From Nematopogon swammerdamellus (taxonomy: Eukaryota > Arthropoda > Insecta > Lepidoptera > Adelidae): a DNA stretch of 64,000 nucleotides. Below, in pieces: positions 57,910-64,000 of the stretch (within the stretch, counting starts at the first letter, position 1; every line of letters begins with the position of its first letter). The stretch lies in NCBI GenBank assembly GCA_946902875.1, contig OX336342.1, positions 11,959,523 to 12,023,522 of the forward strand. The letters run 5' to 3'. The notes under the pieces are model-generated. The model saw only the letters and a program-made list of their open reading frames with translations. It did no database searches and was not told where the DNA came from. The translations under genes were made by a program, and so were the position numbers.

Positions 57910-58494
57910 TGTATAATTTCATCCATAGGTAGGTAACCTACGCTTGGATATGTCGAAAATTCCGCCAGTTCTAAATTCAATGCGAAACTTCGCAAGTCAC
58001 AATGTTTTGTTAGTACCTTATAAGTATGATATGATAGTAACTTACAAATAATTAAGCAATACTACCGCTCACAAGAGAACATGAATACTGCAGAATCTGA
58101 CCACTCTGCCTATTTACATACCTATATCTGGTGTGCCATCGTCAATTTGATACTCAAACATATCCAATACATTCAACAATAAATTAGTAACAGTTTATTA
58201 CAAAGATATGTCAATTAAAAATATATGTCAATTAAAATAAGTCATATTAAAAATTTTAAGATACAAATTGTATCCAATTGTCAAGTTATTTAGTGGGGAA
58301 AACAGTAGTCAGATTCTTAGATAAAATTATGGTCAGCTAAAGCATCCTTAACAGTGTAATAAAATAACTCTTTTCAATTAACATTTTTTTAATTCTTTGT
58401 TTAAAATTATTATCATCTAATTGTTTTATGTTAGAAGACAGTTTAGTATAAAATCGAACACTATTACAAATAAAGCTTTTTGAGGTTTTAGATA
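57910..58494. other. Spacer between the two inverted Helitrons
   Basis: 585 bp of AT-rich DNA, no repeat recognised. Confidence 0.5.
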
Positions 58495-59488
58495 ATCTAT
58501 ACATACAGGGTGTCCCAGAAACCGACGATAATCCTTTAACAGGAGATAGGGCTGCTAATTACCTCTCAGAATATCTAGTTTTAGGTTTAGTAAAAATGGC
58601 TTAGTTTTTGGGATATTGTAATTTTTGTAAAAATCCAAAATTTTCTCCCTCAGTTCATTTTTTTAAATGCCACAAATACAAATGTAAGATTTTCTTAAAT
58701 CTAGTTTTTGTCAAATATTCCTGAAAAGTAAGGCTTTCACACGGTATAATTTATTTTTTCATGTTTAATCCTGTTTCGCTGAAAAACGACTTAAGAGCCA
58801 CATGTTAAAATTTTTCAGCCTCATCCCTTGAGTTTGGCCCTTCGCGGTGAAAAAAAAAATTACTGCACTAAAGTGGCATTATGCAACAAAAATACGCCCA
58901 TCTAATGTAGTTTTTAAAATGCTACATCACTTACCCATTTCCCCAATAATTTATGAGATATTATTATTTAACTCCAACAAAAAGACCTCGGAATTTGATA
59001 ACTGTTCTACCAACTACGAATTGGAATAAAATAAACACTTGAAGTAATTGGTCTTTATTAACCTGTTAAAGTAGGTCCGGTCTATCTGTGGGGATGCAAG
59101 TGGCTAGGAGGCCACAAGACTTCCGTTGAATTGTAGAGACTTTAAACGGGCGAATCATCTTGAGTTTCTGCAACAGGAGCTTCAGAGCCTTTGAGAAAAA
59201 AATGAAAATGAAAATGAATAACTTTTATTTTACCATTGGCCATACGGAAGATGTACCATTGGCCATACGGAGGTGGTTGCAAAATGATGGCTGCCCAGCC
59301 CATTACGCTAGAGAAGTGCGTAATTTTTTAGACCAAGCATATCCCCACAGATGGATCGGACGTCTAGGTCACCGGATTTAAATCCTAGATTAGATTTTTA
59401 TTATTGGGGCTATTTAAAAGAAAAAGTTTACGGGAAACCGGTGGAAAACTTGATAGAGCTCAAAGAAATAATTACGGCAGTAGCTCAG

Positions 59489-59645
59489 GTTTTTTTTTAT
59501 GTAAACTGACATGGTTGGCTACATCACCTACAACATCCGTGATGTCAGCCCATAACACCGGGTTTACTTGGTGCCACGTCAGTGCTTCCCTTCGGTCGTG
59601 CCGACTATAGTCAACTGAACGGAAAACACGAACTATTTACATAGC
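59489..59645 (-). repeat. SINE S1, 5'-truncated, in the transposase
   Basis: From TTTTTTTTATGTAAACTGAC to GGAAAACACGAACTATTTAC; minus strand. Confidence 0.75.
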
Positions 59646-59756
59646 ATAGGTGGACGTATCTGCACTTGCATCGAGTACTTGCTCGACGTATCAACCGGGC
59701 ATTTGTGAGAAGATGTCGAGCTAGCATTTGTGCAGGTTGTAAACAATTTGAACCCC

Positions 59757-60078
59757 TTTTTTTTTTTATGGAAACTGACACGGTTAGCTACATCACCTAC
59801 AACATCCGTGATGTCAGCCCGAACACCGGGTAAACTTGGTGCCACGTCAGTGCTTTCCTTCGGTCGTGCCGGCTACACTGAACTGGACGGAAAACACAAA
59901 CTATTTACATAGCCGTTTCGAACGACCTTTCATTCAGTGCGGTGGTATCAACCCGGGCGGGTTAAACCCTACCACCTAGTAATATAAGAAGGGAGTCATA
60001 TCCCTTAGTCGCCTTTTACGACATACACGAGGAGAGATGCAGTGGGGCTATTCTTTTAAAGTACCGGCCCCACACGGA
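59757..60078 (-). repeat. SINE S1, full length, in the transposase
   Basis: A-tail at left, reverse complement of the ACCGTGTGG head at right (GGCCCCACACGG). GAAC precedes it and follows it, a short target duplication within the transposase C-terminus. Confidence 0.8.
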
Positions 60079-61949
60079 ACATCTGCTTTAAGAGGTTAGT
60101 AAAGACCAATTTACTTCATGTGTTTATTTTATTCCAATTCGTACTTGGTAGAACAGTTATCAAATTCCGAGGTCCTTTTACAGTTAAATAACAATATCTC
60201 ATAAATTATTGGGCAAATCGGTAAGTGATGTACCATTTTAAAAACTACATTAGATGGGCGTATTTTTGTTGCATAATGCCACTTTAGTGTAGTAATTTTT
60301 TTTTTCACCGCGAAGGGCCAAACTCAAGGGATGAGGCTGACATTTTTTTAACATGTGGCTCTTAAGTCGTTTTTCAGCTAAACAGGATTAAACATGAAAA
60401 AATAAATTATACCGTGTGAAAGCCTTACTTTTCAGGGATATTTGACAAAAACTAGATTTAAGAAAATCTTACATTTGTACTTGTGGCATTTAAAAAAAAT
60501 GAGCTGAGGGAGAAAATTTTGGATTTTTACAAAAATTACAATATCTCAAAAACTAAGCCATTTTTACTAAACCTAAAATTAGATATTCTGAGAGATAATT
60601 AGCAGCCCTTTCTCCTGTTAAAGGATTATCGTCGGTTTCTGGGACACCCTGTATAATAAAATCGTAGAGGTAAGAAAGTCTGTACATTGAATGTATTCGG
60701 AAAAAAACTAACCAGGGTGGCTTAAAATGAGATACTGAACATGTTAGAACAGTTTTTAAAATTTTTGTTTGTTTGTTTGTTTGTTTGTTTGTTTGTCTGT
60801 ACGCGCATCACGCAAAAACCACTGAACGGAATTAGACGAAACTTTGTATAGTGGCAGTTTATATGCCGGGTTAACATAATACGTAAAAAAAATAAAAAAA
60901 AATTTACAATTATAAACATTATTGCGCGTTTAAAATCACGTAGTCCAAAGTACATAATTATATCTTGAGAACTGGCAGCAAATACAATTTGAATAAAATA
61001 TTCATTCGAAATTTAAAAATAAGTAGATACAACGAAAATGACAGTTCTTCTTTTTTATAACTTGAACACAATAGTCTATACATATCTATTATTTCTAAAC
61101 ATATCATAAAATCGTAAATGCAAAAATTTCTATTTGTACGCGCATCTCGAAAAACCACTGAACGTAATTTGACGAAACTTTTTATAGTGACAGTGTATAT
61201 CCCGGATGAACATAATAATTAAAAAATATAATAAAAATCACGTAATCCAAAGTAAAGGTAAAAAACAATTTTAAATGCCATGTTGACAACGGAGAACTGT
61301 CATCTCGACGTGAGCTGGCCGGTGACAAATTGTTTGATAAATAAAAATAATAATTGAAAGTCGAAGTTATGTCGCTGTCATAGGTGCAATAAAATTTATA
61401 TATCTGTTGCCCGCGGCTTCGCTCGCGTGAAATTCGTATTTAAAAAAAGAAAGTAAGTAACTAAAGGCGGGCCCGAAGGCGGATCTGCGCTCACGTAAAC
61501 GATATTCTTTCTCGATGAAAGTAACTAAGGGCGAGGCGGAAGGCGGAGCTGAGTTCAGGAAGAAGAAAAACATTCTTGAAGAAAGTAAGTAACTAAGGGC
61601 GAGGCCGAAGGCCGAGCTCTATTCTGGAAGACCATAAACCTTCTCGAAGAAAGTAAGTAACTATGGGCGAGGCCGAAGGCCGAGCTACGTTCGGATAATT
61701 GAAAAACCATCTCGAAGAAAGCAAGTAACTAAGGGCGAGGCCGAAGGCCGAGCTGCGTTCAGGAAGAAGCTAAACCATCTTGAAGAAAGTAAGTAACTAA
61801 GGCGAGGCCGGAGGCCGAGCTACGTTCTGACAAATGATAAACCATCTCGAAGAAAGCAAGTAACTAAGGGCGATGCCGAAGGCCGAGCTGCGTTCAGGAA
61901 GAAGCTAAACCATCTCGAATAAAGTTAATTAATATTAAGATAGAGTTAA

Positions 61950-62432
61950 TTTAATTTAAATTTTATTATAAAGTCCACGCTTCTAACGGCAAATATACCG
62001 TGCATCCTAGAACCTCGCGGTTATTCCCGGCTGGATGGCAAGAGGCCCGATGCTATCACCTTAGTGCCACGGACTAAGGGTAGTTCTTTGATGTGGGATG
62101 CCACTTTTGTTCTCACATTGGCTCCAAGTCACGTTAGGACATCTTCAAGAGCGGCTGGCGCGGCCGAGGCTGGGGCGGAGAGCCTCAAACGCAGCAAATA
62201 CAGAAATATAATTCAAGATTTCGAATTTGTTGCGTTTGCGGTTGAAACCCTCGGTCCGTGGAGCAGTGAAGCCAAAAGAGGCTTGAGCTGGTTGACGCAA
62301 CTGGTGTCCCGCCATCAAGGGCTTATGTACTTCATTCAAAGGGTAAGCCTTGCCATCCAGCGGGGTAATGCCGCAAGTGCTCTAAGAACATTTGAAAATG
62401 CCCGTTTTGATAGTTATTTTAATGTTTGTTAG
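61950..62432 (+). pseudogene. Non-LTR C-terminal (endonuclease-like) frame in Helitron copy B
   Basis: Longest intact version (about 160 codons, no proper start): [61 protein letters not shown], then a short extension to a stop. It differs from copy 1 at a few residues (PR for PW, IQDF for IKDF). No upstream reverse transcriptase. Confidence 0.55.
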
Positions 62433-62871
62433 GTAGGTTTAATTCTTTAGTTATTAATATTACTTTTTTATTTTTATGAAATAAATAGATTGGGTAAACG
62501 ACATTATATTCTATCGAAGAAAGGAAGTCTTTAAGGGCGAGGCCCGAAGGCGGAAGAGGGTTTTTGGTTTACCTGAACGCAGCTCGGCCTTCGGCCTCGC
62601 ACTTAGTTCCTTCCTTTCTTCCAGAAGTTTTATCGTCTTCCTGAACGTAGCTCGGCCTTCGGCCTCGCCCTTACTTACTTCCTTTATTTGAGAAAGGTTT
62701 ATCGTTTACCTGAAAGCAGCTCGGCCTTCGGCCTCGCCCTTAGTTAGTTACTTTCTTTAAGAAGGTTTATCGATTACCTGAACGCAGCTCGGCCTTCGGC
62801 CTCGCCCTTAGTTACTAACATTCTTCTTTGGAATACGAATTTCACGCGAGCAGAGCCGCGGGCTCAGCTAG

Positions 62872-64000
62872 TAAATAAATAATAAAGTTTCAACCTCCCC
62901 TTTGGCACGCTCTATGCTCCTAGAGCCGGCCAAAGAACCATTTGACCGTAAATTTTGGCTCTTATAACCTTATATTTTTTTCGTCTACGCTTTACGCCTT
63001 TACGCTACACGTCTAGCACCCGGGTATGAATCGTTGGACGGAGAAATGTCACGGCCATGCATAACACAATAGAGCTGTTACTAGCAACACGAAATATATT
63101 GAGCAAAAGGTACTTCTAAGAATAGATACGTAGTTCCCCTAGGAGTTGGAGTAAACAGGTAGGTATCTTACCTACTTTACAGAAATGTCTATTCATTTAG
63201 TTTTCACTTTGGCTTGAAGTAACTTTGAAAGTATTTTCACGAAAAAAGGGATGAATTTATTACAAAACATTAGAATCACTTTATAACTACTCGGATAAGC
63301 AAATTGTGTATTCCCCGTAGACAGTCAGGCATTTTAATGAAATAAATATAATAGAGTAAAGCAAATATATAGCATAACAACGTCACCTAGGGCAAACAAA
63401 AAGGTAGGATAAATGAAATGTTCTCATGTAGCCCTAAGGCTAAGATTTCAGGCAACAAAGTTCAAAGGTCGTTCAGTCTGTGAGGCTGCGTATAACCTGC
63501 GCATAAAATGTTGAAGCTTTATTACTGCTGCAGAGAACTGGTTTTCAGAAATAAATAATGATATGCGTTCCTTCACGTTGATTTATATATAACATCAACT
63601 CGTTTACGAAATAGTAACACTTTCGAGCTTTTCATACTTAACATTTTATAGCGCACATTCACAAAGTGGGTTTCGGTATTAGCCTTATTTTATTCATAAT
63701 TTTACATGTCGGCATGGAACAGCTGCATTCCGGAGATATTTGTTAGGGAGCTCTTACTGCTAGCTGACGCGACGTGATGGTGAGCGCGTGTGACAAAGTT
63801 CTAAAAATATATCAGCACTTTTCGATCGAACTTTACTCGACATGTGTAAAGCCGGAGCTGGAGGTGTCGCGTCTCGTTCCGGCGAGGGAGGGGTAGGCGC
63901 TACAGCGACACTGTGACAATATCGTTTTGGACCGGGGCGAATCCGGCGACGCGACGTTGTCGTCCCGGAACTTACATTATATCAGCGGTAAACCTTTCAG
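62872..64000. other. No gene seen
   Basis: GC content rises after 63760 with CGCG-containing stretches (63860-63960), possibly the edge of a promoter region outside the window. Confidence 0.35.

Larger units (their letters stand above)
59265..60091 (+). pseudogene. Mariner-like (DDE) transposase remnant
   Basis: IRRWLQNDGCPAHYAREVRN and FLDQAYPHRWIGR carry the second catalytic Asp block. After a frameshift SPDLNP.LDFYYWGYLKEKV carries the third, then IELKEIITAV. SINEs interrupt at 59489 and about 59757; between them, in another frame, RRINRAFVRRCRASICAG and the sequence for KQFE. The last codons (HLL and TAA, 60080-60091) lie beyond the second SINE. The N-terminal half and first catalytic Asp are missing. 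Confidence 0.75.
58506..60651. mobile_element. Mariner-like element with ~560 bp terminal inverted repeats
   Basis: Ends CAGGGTGTCCCAGAAACCG and its reverse complement, flanked by TA duplications (58504-58505 and 60652-60653). The arms 58506-59065 and 60091-60651 are nearly identical. The middle contains a decayed transposase split by two SINEs. Confidence 0.85.
58495..62871 (+). mobile_element. Non-autonomous Helitron, copy B, interrupted by a mariner-like element
   Basis: Starts ATCTATACATA (A^T boundary) and ends GCTCAGCTAG|T. It is the reverse complement of copy A over its full length, apart from 58506-60651 plus one TA. The tail (60654-61400), minisatellites (61440-61920 and 62525-62830) and endonuclease-like frame are all present. 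Confidence 0.75.

Noticed and set aside
57312..57936. ORFs with FRxIPFSGFC
   Set aside because: Lie in the Helitron tail; identical frames occur in all three copies with no family resemblance and include the (CAAA)n tract.

Overview
This is nuclear DNA of an insect, almost certainly a moth or butterfly (Lepidoptera). It is AT-rich, has spliceosomal introns with GT-AG boundaries, and is dominated by dispersed repeats of types common in lepidopteran genomes: jockey-like LINE tails, SINEs, TC...CTAG Helitrons with a GC-rich 3' hairpin, repeats carrying runs of GACAG, and long-terminal-inverted-repeat mariner relatives. There is no operon structure, no rRNA and no intact tRNA gene. Nearly all open frames longer than 60 codons are chance or lie in repeats; the real genes are visible only as short exons.

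Three host loci can be supported. (1) A MARCH2/3-type membrane RING-CH E3 ubiquitin ligase on the minus strand in three coding exons: 17296-16718 (RING-CH), 14041-13886 (first membrane segment) and 10199-10053 (end of the second membrane segment and tail). Joined in phase 0 these give about 293 residues. Its introns hold a near-perfect 375 bp hairpin 22 bp from a splice acceptor, SINEs, a LINE tail and a 2.1 kb Helitron. (2) The 3' end of a plus-strand gene in three short exons (40222-40484, 40573-40625, 41254-41283), whose end of a clamp-like fold and C-terminal tail most resemble the checkpoint clamp protein Rad9. (3) The first coding exon of a secreted or membrane protein on the plus strand (48025-48082), with a signal peptide, a strong donor and several upstream ORFs. 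Its later exons were not found.

Layout. 1-9.9 kb: LINE and SINE debris, two compact hairpins near 5 kb and a possible first exon at 1.4 kb. 9.9-17.5 kb: the MARCH locus. 17.5-40 kb: mostly non-coding, with scattered GC-rich patches, a 400 bp terminal-inverted-repeat element at 27.8 kb and a 1.8 kb element containing five tandem units of about 312 bp at 32-34 kb. 40.2-41.4 kb: the Rad9-like exons. 42-48 kb: repeats, a 5S/tRNA-like SINE and GC patches. 48-51 kb: the signal-peptide exon, then a 2520 bp element with perfect terminal inverted repeats and a 4 bp target duplication. 51-53 kb: two back-to-back palindromes of about 60 bp minisatellite units bearing Helitron 3' ends. 55.5-62.9 kb: two Helitron copies in opposite orientation, a very large palindrome, one of them interrupted by a 2146 bp mariner-like element that is itself interrupted by two SINEs. 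The Helitrons carry a conserved frame that looks like the restriction-like endonuclease domain of a non-LTR element.

The most unusual part of the window is the Helitron group with its internal inverted 3' ends, minisatellite arms and endonuclease-like cargo, together with the datable insertion-in-insertion history at 55-63 kb. All family assignments were made by eye; no database was searched.
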